DNA of 55,119 nucleotides from the NCBI GenBank assembly GCA_016873225.1, contig VGXS01000027.1:1-55119 (forward strand). The letters run 5' to 3'. The position numbers and the translations under genes are program-made. How positions within the stretch are numbered: the first letter of the stretch is position 1; every line of letters begins with the position of its first letter. Positions 45,676 to 54,199 of this stretch are shown here, one piece after another. The DNA is from Planctomycetota bacterium (GTDB lineage: Bacteria; Planctomycetota; Planctomycetia; Gemmatales; Gemmataceae). Below the pieces are notes generated by a model, which saw nothing but the letters and a program-made list of their open reading frames with translations, did no database searches and was not told where the DNA came from.

Positions 45676-46758
45676 ATGAAGTGTCCTTCTAATGAAAAGG
45701 CGATTCGTCAGGGATTTACCCTGATTGAGTTGCTGGTGGTGATTGCCATCATCGCGGTGCTGATCGGGTTGCTGGTGCCCGCGGTGCAGAAGGTTCGCGA
45801 GGCCGCCAACCGGATGAAGTGCACTAATAACTTGAAACAATTCGGATTGGCCGCGCACAATTATGTGTCAACCAACGGAACCTTGCCTCCGACACAGCAT
45901 ACCGTCGTATTGCCTCAAAACGGTACAGGGGCGCCCACGACCTACACTTCAGGAGCAACATTGCAGGCGCTGATGCTTCCTTACTTTGAACAGGCTAGCA
46001 AATACAATCAATTTAATATGAATTATAATGTTAATAGTGACGCCCCAATTCATACTGGCATTCCCGCCCTTGCCAACGCCAACGCTAATGCCAGATCGGG
46101 CGATGTCCCAATTTTTCTGTGCCCGTCCGATCCCTCTCAGGCTTTTACCTTCACAAATGCAGGGCGTTTGAATTATGGGGGATCTTTGGGTAGTTCATCC
46201 AGTTACCGGGGAGGAACAGCGCTTGATGGCATATTTGCAATTCCTTATCCAGCGAATGGCTCCGCCATGGCAGGCGCCACTATCGCTGGCGTGATTGACG
46301 GGACCAGCAATACCGCCATGTTCGGCGAATTCATAAGAGGGACATTCCCGGCGGGTACGGCATCCGGCACATATGACAACACGACCTCGATGATCGGTGG
46401 AACATACACCGGAACCGCCCTTACTGATGGTCGCGCCGTTACACAATGCAACAACCCCTCCGGCACCGTGATTCACTATGTCGGTCAACAATACTACAGG
46501 AATTTGCCGCAGAATTTTGTGTTCACCCATACCTTGCCCATCAACTGGAACAAGAAGGTTGCTTCAGGGGCCCAAAAATATAGCTGTGGTAACGCCGCTT
46601 TCACGGCGGTTCATCAATCGGCATCCAGTATGCACTCTGGAGGGGCTAACATCGGCATGGCTGACGGATCGGTGAAATTTGTCAACGACTCGATTGATTT
46701 CGTTGTCTGGCAGGGCGTCGGCAGCAGTCGTGGCGGAGAAACTGCCAGTATTCCCTGA
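45676..46758 (+). CDS. DUF1559 prepilin-like secreted protein
   Basis: 360 residues. The prepilin-type N-terminus [18 protein letters not shown] (cleavage after Gly13) is followed by [19 protein letters not shown], typical of DUF1559. The C-terminus carries the H-X9-DG element ([13 protein letters not shown]). These type II pseudopilin-like proteins are hugely expanded in planctomycetes; their role is unsettled (pili, stalk or surface structures). Part of the gene (about 45990-46050) is clearly more AT-rich than its neighbours. It is followed after 25 bp by a small lipoprotein gene, a common pairing. Confidence 0.93.
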   Translation: MKCPSNEKAIRQGFTLIELLVVIAIIAVLIGLLVPAVQKVREAANRMKCTNNLKQFGLAAHNYVSTNGTLPPTQHTVVLPQNGTGAPTTYTSGATLQALMLPYFEQASKYNQFNMNYNVNSDAPIHTGIPALANANANARSGDVPIFLCPSDPSQAFTFTNAGRLNYGGSLGSSSSYRGGTALDGIFAIPYPANGSAMAGATIAGVIDGTSNTAMFGEFIRGTFPAGTASGTYDNTTSMIGGTYTGTALTDGRAVTQCNNPSGTVIHYVGQQYYRNLPQNFVFTHTLPINWNKKVASGAQKYSCGNAAFTAVHQSASSMHSGGANIGMADGSVKFVNDSIDFVVWQGVGSSRGGETASIP

Positions 46759-46783
46759 CGAATCGTTTTTCTGGAGATACCCA

Positions 46784-47197
46784 ATGTCTCGTGTTTCAGC
46801 TTTTTTCTGCATTGTCTTTTTCTCGACATTCATTGGCGGGTGTGGTGGTGGAAGCGGAGGCACGAATGGTCCTGCCGCAGGTGGAAGTCCCACTGGAAAA
46901 GAAGGGCTGTTGAACCTGCAGCAGCTTCTTAAATCCCTTGCGGCTGACATGAAACCCGCTCCCGCCAAGATTGCCGATGTCGAAAAAGTGGAACCCATTT
47001 ATCCCGGCGCCTACATCGCACTTGTTCAGGGAAATGTTGTTTATTCTTGGGGCAAATCGATCTCGTCATCCGCATCTGACACGATTTTGGCGCACGAAAA
47101 AAAGGTGCCTGAATCAGGCGGTTTTGTGCTGATGCAGGACGGCACGGTGAAGGAAATGTCCGCCGCGGAGTTTGGTTCCGCCAAGAAGGCCAAATGA
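46784..47197 (+). CDS. Small lipoprotein downstream of DUF1559 gene
   Basis: 137 residues. Signal with lipobox IGGC (MSRVSAFFCIVFFSTFIGGC), then a Gly-rich stretch and a small domain (about 45-137) with YPGAYIALVQGNVVYSWGKS and VLMQDGTVKEMSAAEF. Planctomycetes often place such lipoproteins directly after DUF1559 genes, suggesting a joint role. GGAG lies 9 bp before ATG 46784. The stop overlaps the sulfatase ATG. Confidence 0.78.
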   Translation: MSRVSAFFCIVFFSTFIGGCGGGSGGTNGPAAGGSPTGKEGLLNLQQLLKSLAADMKPAPAKIADVEKVEPIYPGAYIALVQGNVVYSWGKSISSSASDTILAHEKKVPESGGFVLMQDGTVKEMSAAEFGSAKKAK

Positions 47198-48681
47198 TGT
47201 GGGGGCGCGTCCTTGCCGCGCTTGTCATCCTTTTGGGGCATGCGGTTCCCATCCTGTGGGCCGCCCCGAATGTGCTGATGATCGCGATTGACGACCAGAA
47301 CGACTGGATCGGCTGTTTGGGCGGGCATCCCCAGGCCCGCACTCCCAACATCGACCTGCTGGCGGCGCGTGGCACCTTGTTTGCCAATACCCATTGCCAG
47401 GCTCCCTTGTGCAACCCCTCCCGTTCGAGCCTGCTGACCGGGCTGCGCCCTTCCACCACCGGCATCCATGGGCTTGTTCCGGGGATACGCTCCGTGGATG
47501 CGACGCGCAACGCCGTCACCCTGCCGCAGGCCTTCCGGGGCGCCGGTTACTGGACCTACACCTGCGGCAAGGTATTCCATGACGGATCCCTTTCTCCCAA
47601 GGAAAGGCAGGCCGAGTTCGCCACATGGGGTCCGGCGCCGGGCATGGGCAGGCCGCCCAAGCCGTTCGCCAAGGTTCCCGAACCCCGGCATCCGGCCATG
47701 GATTGGGGGCCCTTTCCGGAAACCGAATCGAAGGCCGCCGATCATGTGATCGCCGATGCCGCGATCAAGGCGCTTGCCGACGCGCCGAGGGAAAAACCGT
47801 TTTTCATCGCCGCCGGATTCCGATTGCCCCATGTGCCTTGCTACGCCCCCCAGGCGTGGTTCGACCTTTTTCCCGAGGACAAGGTTCAGTTGCCGCCCGT
47901 TCTCGAAACCGATCGGGACGATACCCCGCGTTTCTCGTGGTATCTCCACTGGAAACTTCCCGAACCGCGGCTCAAGACCCTGCGCGACCAGGGCGAATGG
48001 AAGCCGCTCGTGCGGGCCTACCTGGCCAGCACGGCGTTCATGGACGCGCAGGTGGGCAGGCTGCTTCAGTCTCTTGAAAAAAGCGGGCGATCGGGCGAAA
48101 CCATCGTGGTGCTCTGGAGCGACCACGGCTATCACCTGGGTGAAAAGCTGATTACCGGCAAGAACACGCTTTGGGAACGCTCGACCCGCGTGCCCCTGGT
48201 TTTCGCCGGCCCGGGCATCGCGCGCGGCGCCCGCTGCCGGAGGCCCGCCGAACTGCTCGACATCTACCCGACCCTGGTGGAGATGGCCGGAATCCCAATG
48301 GAACGGCGCCCGGCGCGGTTGGAAGGCATCAGCTTGAAGCCCCAATTGACTGATGCCGGCGCGCCCCGCGACAAGCCCGCCATCACCTCGCACAACCAGG
48401 GAAATCATGCGGTGCGGGACGAGCGATACCGTTACATCCGCTACGCCGACGGCGGTGAGGAACTCTACGACATGCAAGCCGACCCGAATGAATGGACCAA
48501 TCTCGCCGCCACGGCGGAGCATTCCGAGACCAAGGCTCGACTGGCCCGATGGTTGCCCCGTGTGGATGTCGCCGCGGCGCCGGGAAGCCTGCACAGGGTG
48601 CTGATTCGGGATGGCGCTACCGGCGCCGTCACCTGGGAAGGCCAACCGATCCTTCCGACCGACCCCATTCCCACGCCTTGA
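47194..48681 (+). CDS. Sulfatase, iduronate-2-sulfatase-like
   Basis: 495 residues. A signal peptide (WGRVLAALVILLGHAVPILWAA) precedes a type I sulfatase: DDQNDW (metal Asp33/34), CNPSR (73-77) with Cys73 as the formylglycine precursor, a GKVFHDG Lys/His site, and VLWSDHGYHLGEK with metal Asp/His. It hydrolyses sulfate esters of glycans in the periplasm; Cys73 needs an FGE-type maturase, not in the window. The arrangement resembles iduronate-2-sulfatase. AAGAAGG lies 8 bp upstream. The overlap with the lipoprotein gene (ATGA) implies co-translation. Confidence 0.92.
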   Translation: MMWGRVLAALVILLGHAVPILWAAPNVLMIAIDDQNDWIGCLGGHPQARTPNIDLLAARGTLFANTHCQAPLCNPSRSSLLTGLRPSTTGIHGLVPGIRSVDATRNAVTLPQAFRGAGYWTYTCGKVFHDGSLSPKERQAEFATWGPAPGMGRPPKPFAKVPEPRHPAMDWGPFPETESKAADHVIADAAIKALADAPREKPFFIAAGFRLPHVPCYAPQAWFDLFPEDKVQLPPVLETDRDDTPRFSWYLHWKLPEPRLKTLRDQGEWKPLVRAYLASTAFMDAQVGRLLQSLEKSGRSGETIVVLWSDHGYHLGEKLITGKNTLWERSTRVPLVFAGPGIARGARCRRPAELLDIYPTLVEMAGIPMERRPARLEGISLKPQLTDAGAPRDKPAITSHNQGNHAVRDERYRYIRYADGGEELYDMQADPNEWTNLAATAEHSETKARLARWLPRVDVAAAPGSLHRVLIRDGATGAVTWEGQPILPTDPIPTP

Positions 48682-48741
48682 CCAATGCGATGCCGTATGA
48701 TGGCGGTGGAACGATTGACCCAAGGAACATGGAGAAAGGCA

Positions 48742-49263
48742 ATGTTGTCTCTCAAGCGCGTGTTGGCAGGATTGGCGGTGCTTGTTGCCGTGGGTACCGC
48801 CTTGGCGGCCCAGGATGTATCGCTGGGTGGAAAGAAGGCCAAGACCCCTTCCGGATGGAAGGAGGAGGCCCCCGCCAACCAGATGCGCTACGCCCAGTTC
48901 AAACTTCCCAAGGTCGATGGCGATGACGCCGATGCCGAGCTGGTGGTCTTCAAGGGCCTGGGTGGTTCCGCCGACGCCAATATCGACCGGTGGAAAGGCT
49001 CGTTCGCCAAGGGCGTGGATGCCAAGATCACCGAATATTCCGGCCCGCTCGGCAAGGGCAAGATGATCGACGCCAAGGGCACCTATCTTTACAAGTCCCA
49101 GCCGTTCAATCCCAATGCCAAGGCCGAGGAAAAGCCCGGCTACTCGATGCTCGGCCTGCATGTCGAGGGTGACGCCGTCTACCACATCCGACTGACCGGG
49201 CCCACCAAGACCGTTTCCAAGCACCGTGAGGCTTTCGAGGGCTGGCTCAAGAGCTTCCAGTGA
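48742..49263 (+). CDS. Small secreted protein, unknown function
   Basis: 173 residues with a signal peptide (MLSLKRVLAGLAVLVAVGTALA). The mature part has KTPSGWKEEAPANQMRYAQF and IDRWKGSFAKG, and ends in a helical KHREAFEGWLKSF segment; it looks like a small alpha/beta fold found in planctomycetes but not functionally known. ATG 48742 with GGAGAAAGG just upstream is clearly the start rather than 48685. Its stop overlaps the queA GTG (GTGA). Confidence 0.75.
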   Translation: MLSLKRVLAGLAVLVAVGTALAAQDVSLGGKKAKTPSGWKEEAPANQMRYAQFKLPKVDGDDADAELVVFKGLGGSADANIDRWKGSFAKGVDAKITEYSGPLGKGKMIDAKGTYLYKSQPFNPNAKAEEKPGYSMLGLHVEGDAVYHIRLTGPTKTVSKHREAFEGWLKSFQ

Positions 49264-50300
49264 TCGAGCCGGACCGGTTATTCCTCCATTACGACTTGCC
49301 GGCGGGTTCCATCGCCCAGGAACCCGCCGAGCCCCGCGACTCGGCTCGTCTGCTGGTGATTCGCCGGGAATCCGAAAGCCTGTCCAACCATGTCTTCAAG
49401 GATCTTCCCAGCCTTCTGAATCCCGGCGACCTTCTGGTGCTGAATTCCACGCGCGTTCTTCCGGCGCGGTTGTTTGGCGTTCGTGAATCAACAGGGGGGC
49501 GCTGGCATGCCCTTTTTGTGAAGACAACCAACCCCGGCCTTTGGGAAATGCTGGGCCATTCGGGTGGACATATCGCCACGGGCGAATGGCTTGCCGTTGA
49601 TCCGGGACCGCTCAGGCTTCGCATGGCGGGCCGCACCGGCCATGGCCGGTGGTTGGTTGAGCCCCATCCCGAAGGCGAGGCCGCGGTCTGGCTTGACCGT
49701 TGCGGCCAGGTTCCCCTTCCTCCCTACATCCGCCGCGGAGTCGCCCATGCGGGAGACACCGACCGCTACCAAACCCTCCACGCCCGGGTTCCCGGTTCCA
49801 TCGCCGCGCCCACCGCCGGCTTGCACTTCACCCCGCAGGTTCACGCGGCGTTGGCCGATCGAGGGATCGCCACGACGGAGGTGTGCCTTCATGTGGGACC
49901 TGGAACTTTCCAACCCCTGCCCAAGGACAATCCCATGGGCCATGAGGTCGAGGCTGAATGGGGGCAGGTTTCGGCATCGGCAATGACGGCATTGCGCGCT
50001 TGCAGGGCGCGGGGCGGGCGGGTGGTAACGGTGGGAACAACCACCACCCGGCTTCTCGAGTCGATGGGTCAGGCCACGGGATTGCCTGATTGGGAAGGAT
50101 GGGCTAAGGTAACTTTGCGACCGGGGCATCAGTTCCGATGGGTCGACGCGATGGTCACCAACTTCCACCAACCCGGGACCGGGTTGCTGCTGTTGATGAA
50201 CTCGCTGGTTCCCTCTGAACTCCTGAGGCGCGCTTACCACGAGGCCTTGGAATCGGGTTATCGGTTCCTCAGCTACGGTGACGCGACTTTGGTCCTCTAG
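49260..50300 (+). CDS. queA: S-adenosylmethionine:tRNA ribosyltransferase-isomerase
   Basis: 346 residues, the normal QueA length. Motifs: FLHYDLPAGSIAQEPAEPRD at the N-terminus, LLVLNSTRVLPARLFG, LPPYIRR, YQTLHARVPGSIAAPTAGLH, VGPGTFQPL, VTVGTTTTRLLES, NFHQPGTGLLLL and YGDATLVL. It transfers and isomerises the ribosyl group of SAM to 7-aminomethyl-deazaguanine in tRNA, making epoxyqueuosine. The GTG start overlaps the upstream stop. A small hairpin lies 41 bp after the stop. Confidence 0.96.
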   Translation: MIEPDRLFLHYDLPAGSIAQEPAEPRDSARLLVIRRESESLSNHVFKDLPSLLNPGDLLVLNSTRVLPARLFGVRESTGGRWHALFVKTTNPGLWEMLGHSGGHIATGEWLAVDPGPLRLRMAGRTGHGRWLVEPHPEGEAAVWLDRCGQVPLPPYIRRGVAHAGDTDRYQTLHARVPGSIAAPTAGLHFTPQVHAALADRGIATTEVCLHVGPGTFQPLPKDNPMGHEVEAEWGQVSASAMTALRACRARGGRVVTVGTTTTRLLESMGQATGLPDWEGWAKVTLRPGHQFRWVDAMVTNFHQPGTGLLLLMNSLVPSELLRRAYHEALESGYRFLSYGDATLVL

Positions 50301-50341
50301 GGGTGCTGTATTCCCCCGGTTGAATCGCCCTCGGGTTGCCA

Positions 50342-50356
50342 GGCTCAAAATGAGCC
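50342..50356 (+). terminator. Short hairpin after queA
   Basis: GGCTCA-AAA-TGAGCC forms a perfect 6-bp stem with a 3-nt loop, in the 102-bp gap before the FGGY kinase. No T-tract follows, so it is a weak candidate. Confidence 0.3.
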
Positions 50357-50402
50357 ATCCGCACCCCACGAGGCGACGCATTGGCTTGATCAGGCCATTT
50401 TG

Positions 50403-51935
50403 ATGACTTCCAGCCATCTTTCTCCGACATCGCTTATCACCGGTTTCGACTTTTCCACCGGTTCGGTGAAAGGGTTGGCCTTCGACCTGTCAGGGCTTTC
50501 GATTGCCGAGGTGCGTTTGCCGACCGACCTTTGGACACAAGGCGGCGTCAGCGAACTCAACATATGCCAACTGGAAGGCCAGGTCCGGGGCGCGCTTCGC
50601 TCGATGGCGCACCGGTTGCGCGAGTTGGGCCGGCTTTCCGACTGGCAAGCCATCGGCATCTCCGCCACGCACCACACCGCCGGCCGCATCGACCACGATG
50701 GCGTGCAGGTGCGCCGGGCCATCTGCTGGAACGATGCGACCTTGGCGGAATACCATGCCCGCGGCCTTGACAGGCTCGGCGGGCAGGCTCGGGTGCGTGA
50801 ACTCATTGGCGGACCTTGGGCGATCCGGTATTCCCTGAGTCATCTGGTCAAGGATGAGGCGGCGCTGTCCGCCGAAGACTGGTCGCGCACCTGGCGCGTC
50901 CTGCCACATGGCCCGTTGGTCGCGGGGTTCATGACCGAAAATTTCAATGTCACCAGCGTTTCCAGCGCCGCGTCCACCGGAATGCTCGACTTGCGCTCGG
51001 CGGCCTGGCAGCCCGCGATGCTTGAGGCCCTCGCCGATCCCGCGCACCGGCGCCTGGCGCTGGAATCGCTGCCGCGCGTTGTTGACCATCTTGAGCCTGT
51101 CGGTCCGCTATCGCCGAGCGTTTGCCACGACCTTGGCATCGACCCGTACAGGGCGCCTTTGGTGTTCCCAACTTCCGACGACCAGCAGGCCGGACTTGCC
51201 GGCGGCGGAGCGGTGGATGCCGGGCAAGTGGCCGTGATTCTCGGCAACTCGGCCGTGGTGAACAGCAGCGCCTCGGCGCCCCCGGCCACCGACAGCCTCG
51301 ACTGCATGCGCCTCAACTGGGGGCCATACCTGTGGATGCGCTGCTACACCAACGGCGCGCAGTTCCTCGACCGCGTTGTGGGCGAAAAGCCCGACTGGAA
51401 CGACCTTGAATCCCGCGCCCGGGCCGTGCCCGCGGGGTGCGCCGGAACGAGGGTGATGCCGTTCGTGCATGCGGAACCCAGCCTGGGAGTGAACAGTCCC
51501 CGCTTCGCCTGGACCCCATCCGAGCCTGCCGATGCCGGAGTTCGTTTCCGGGCGTCGCTCGAGGCCCTGGCCTGCCTGATCGCGTTGGGCCTGCGGGCGC
51601 ACCGCGAGAATGGTCAGGTGGTGGAACGGGTGAGCGTGTCGGGCGGCATCGCCCGCTGCGGGCTCATGCTCGAGATTCTCGCCTCGATGATCGGCCTGCC
51701 GGTGTATCGGCTGGAAAGCCACGAGGGGCCCGCCCTTGGCGCCGCCGCGGGGGCGTTGGCGGGCATCGAAACCGTTCGCGCCCGCGAAAGCGGACACCCG
51801 CAGCGGCACACCATGGCTTCGGCGGTCGCGAGGCTGGTGCGACTGCGTCCCGAGCCCGTGAATCCCGACCCCTCCGCCACGGAGGCTTATGTGGGCCTGC
51901 TGGCGCGTTTTGAGGCGGATATCCGTTCCGCCTAG
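50403..51935 (+). CDS. FGGY-family carbohydrate kinase
   Basis: 510 residues from ATG 50403 (a TTG lies directly before it). The N-terminal ATP-binding fold (GFDFSTGSVKGLAFD), the substrate-domain motif SATHHTAG, VFPTSDDQQAGLAGGGAVDAG, and the C-terminal signature VSVSGGIARCGLMLEILASMIGLPVYRL with GPALGAAAGALAG define the FGGY family, nearest in layout to xylulokinases. The sugar cannot be assigned. It stands 18 bp before two glycosyltransferases, so it may supply a phosphorylated sugar for the polysaccharide locus (inference). Confidence 0.85.
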   Translation: MTSSHLSPTSLITGFDFSTGSVKGLAFDLSGLSIAEVRLPTDLWTQGGVSELNICQLEGQVRGALRSMAHRLRELGRLSDWQAIGISATHHTAGRIDHDGVQVRRAICWNDATLAEYHARGLDRLGGQARVRELIGGPWAIRYSLSHLVKDEAALSAEDWSRTWRVLPHGPLVAGFMTENFNVTSVSSAASTGMLDLRSAAWQPAMLEALADPAHRRLALESLPRVVDHLEPVGPLSPSVCHDLGIDPYRAPLVFPTSDDQQAGLAGGGAVDAGQVAVILGNSAVVNSSASAPPATDSLDCMRLNWGPYLWMRCYTNGAQFLDRVVGEKPDWNDLESRARAVPAGCAGTRVMPFVHAEPSLGVNSPRFAWTPSEPADAGVRFRASLEALACLIALGLRAHRENGQVVERVSVSGGIARCGLMLEILASMIGLPVYRLESHEGPALGAAAGALAGIETVRARESGHPQRHTMASAVARLVRLRPEPVNPDPSATEAYVGLLARFEADIRSA

Positions 51936-51953
51936 CCGGCCTGCCTTCGTCAC

Positions 51954-53108
51954 ATGCGCGTCCTGCATCTGGGCAAATATTATCCCCCCGCCCCGGGTGG
52001 AATTGAAGCCCATGTGCGAACCCTGGCCCGGGCGCAAGCCGGCCGAGGGCATGAGGTTTCCGTGCTGTGCGTGCAGCATGCCGATGGACGGGGTCGTCCG
52101 GTGGGCGCGAGACCCCTGGCCGTCACCCGGTCGAGCACCGACGACGACGGCCCCGTGTTGGTGCGCCGCCTGGGCCGTGTGGCCCACCTGGCCCGCCTCG
52201 ACATCACGCCCGGCTTGCGTGGCGAACTGGTTCGCCGGACGCGCTCAACCGACATCGTGCACCTTCATGTGCCCAATCCGCTCATGCTGCTGGCCTGCGC
52301 CAGCCTGCCTCCGGGTCCCGACCTTGTGATCACCCACCATTCCGATGCCGTGAAGCAAAAGCGCCTCGCGGCCTTGCTGTCGCCGTTTGAGGATCGCGTC
52401 TATGGCCGGGCCCGGGTGGTTTTCAGCGACAGCCCCGGATACGCCGATGGGTCGCCCCGCCTGGAAGCCCATTCCCGCAAGGTTTCCGTTCTGCCGCTGG
52501 GAATCGACCTGGAACCATACTTGAACCCGTCCGCGGAAGTTCCCAGGCAAGCATCGATGATCCGCCAAAGCCATCCCGGGCCGCTGTGGCTGATGGTGGG
52601 CAGGCTGGTGTACTACAAGGGACATTCCGTGGCGCTTGAGGCGCTGGCCCGGGTGCCCGGCACCTTGCTCGTGGTTGGCACAGGCCCGCTTGATGTCGAG
52701 TTGCGCCATGCCGCGCGGACGCTGGGCGTTGCGGACCGGGTGCGCTGGCTGGGTCATCAAACCGACGATTTCGTGGCCGCGGCGTACCATGCCGCGACCG
52801 CGCTGTGGTTCCCCAGCGTGGCGCGCAGCGAGGGGTTCGGATTGGCCCAGGTTGAGGCCATGGCCAGCGGGTGTCCGGTCATCAACACGGCCATTCCGGG
52901 AAGCGGCGTGCCGTGGGTATCGCTCCATGGCGTTTCGGGCCTGACGGTGCCCGTGGAGGATCCGGCGGCGCTTGCCGAAGCGGCGAGGCACCTGTCTGAA
53001 AACGCGACGCTCCGAGCCAGCTTGGCGGAGGGGGCGAGGGCCCGCGCCGTGTCGGAATTCGACCATAGTCTCATGGCCAGCAGGTGGGACTTGGCGGTGG
53101 GCGCTTGA
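51954..53108 (+). CDS. Glycosyltransferase family 4 protein
   Basis: 384 residues. MRVLHLGKYYPPAPGGIEAH is the classic GT4 N-terminus; the C-terminal half has VGRLVYYKGH, LVVGTGPLDVEL and the donor-binding EX7E motif in RSEGFGLAQVEAMASGCPVI. It is a retaining, GT-B fold enzyme using a nucleotide sugar in the cytoplasm. It lies 18 bp after the FGGY kinase and overlaps the next glycosyltransferase by 25 bp or 4 bp, depending on the latter's start. Confidence 0.9.
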   Translation: MRVLHLGKYYPPAPGGIEAHVRTLARAQAGRGHEVSVLCVQHADGRGRPVGARPLAVTRSSTDDDGPVLVRRLGRVAHLARLDITPGLRGELVRRTRSTDIVHLHVPNPLMLLACASLPPGPDLVITHHSDAVKQKRLAALLSPFEDRVYGRARVVFSDSPGYADGSPRLEAHSRKVSVLPLGIDLEPYLNPSAEVPRQASMIRQSHPGPLWLMVGRLVYYKGHSVALEALARVPGTLLVVGTGPLDVELRHAARTLGVADRVRWLGHQTDDFVAAAYHAATALWFPSVARSEGFGLAQVEAMASGCPVINTAIPGSGVPWVSLHGVSGLTVPVEDPAALAEAARHLSENATLRASLAEGARARAVSEFDHSLMASRWDLAVGA

Positions 53109-54199
53109 GTCCGTTCCTGCGCCAGTTCACGCCGCAGGTGCTGCTGCCAAGGTTGCAGCAGGTGCTGTTCGGCACCGCATCGGGCCGGGTGCTGCATTTG
53201 GGCGTGGGCAACATGTATGGAGGCATCGAGACCACGCTTGTCACTATCGCCCGCAACCGGCACCTGATGCCGAATGTGGATTTTCAAGCCGCGGTGTTCT
53301 TCGAGGGCCGGCTGCGGCAATCCCTCGAGGAAACGGGTCTTTCCGTTCCGGTTTTGGGCGCCATGCGCTACCGCGACCCGCTCAGTGTCATGCGCGCCCG
53401 TCGCAATCTGGCAGACCTGTTGGACCGACTTAGGCCGGATGTGGTGATGAGTCATAGCTGCTGGACCCAGGGGCTGGTGGGCCCCACGCTAAGGCGAAAG
53501 CGAGTCCGCTTGGCCGCGTGGATGCACAATCCACCCTCGGGCTCATGGATTGAGTGGTTTGCCTCACGGGCCCAACCCGACCTCGTGGTTGTCAACAGCT
53601 TTCACACGGCAACCCACATGGGCCGGCTCTTCAAAGGGGTTCCGATCAGCGTCATCTATCCCGTTTGCGCCATTCCGGATCAACCGGATGCTGAACAGAA
53701 TAAGTGTGCGGTTCGCGCCGCCCTGGGCTGTCCAACTTCCCGCAAGGTTGTGCTGGTCACGGCCAGGTTCGACCCGTACAAGGGCCACGCGCTGCTGCTC
53801 GACTCTTTGGCGATGTTGCGAGAGCCCGACTGGGAATGCTGGATTGCCGGTGGTGCCACGGTGCCCTCCGAACGAAGGCATCGCGATGTGTTGCAAGCCC
53901 AAGCCGGCCGGTTGGGCATTGCCGGGCGGCTCCGCTGGCTGGGGCACCGATCCGATGTGCTGGCGCTGTGCGCCGCGGCGGACCTGTACTGCCAACCGAA
54001 TGTGGAGCCCGAGCCGTTCGGCCATGTGTTTGTCGAGGCGCAGGCGATGGGCTGCCCGGTGGTGACCACGGCGATGGGCGGCGCGCTTGAGAATGTGGAG
54101 ACGGGCGGGCGCAATCGCCTGGTTCCCCGTCCCGATGCCGCGCTGGTTGCCGCGGCCATGGACGAGGTGCTGGCCGGGGCGGGTACGGTTGTGGCATGA
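53084..54199 (+). CDS. Second glycosyltransferase (GT4 type)
   Basis: 371 residues from GTG 53084; a TTG at 53105 overlapping the upstream stop is an equally fair start. VLHLGVGNMYGGIETTL (about residue 36) marks the acceptor domain; VTARFDPYKGH, GRLRWLGHRSDVLALCAAAD and EPEPFGHVFVEAQAMGCPVV (EX7E) the donor domain. The first 30 residues (FLRQFTPQVLLPRLQQVLFG) may form an amphipathic membrane contact. Its stop overlaps the ATG of the next gene, supporting a single polysaccharide operon. Confidence 0.87.
   Translation: MGLGGGRLSPFLRQFTPQVLLPRLQQVLFGTASGRVLHLGVGNMYGGIETTLVTIARNRHLMPNVDFQAAVFFEGRLRQSLEETGLSVPVLGAMRYRDPLSVMRARRNLADLLDRLRPDVVMSHSCWTQGLVGPTLRRKRVRLAAWMHNPPSGSWIEWFASRAQPDLVVVNSFHTATHMGRLFKGVPISVIYPVCAIPDQPDAEQNKCAVRAALGCPTSRKVVLVTARFDPYKGHALLLDSLAMLREPDWECWIAGGATVPSERRHRDVLQAQAGRLGIAGRLRWLGHRSDVLALCAAADLYCQPNVEPEPFGHVFVEAQAMGCPVVTTAMGGALENVETGGRNRLVPRPDAALVAAAMDEVLAGAGTVVA

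Noticed and set aside
47041..49224. Minus-strand open frame of 727 residues opposite the sulfatase and its neighbour
   Set aside because: The plus strand encodes a clear sulfatase and a signal-peptide protein with good ribosome binding sites.
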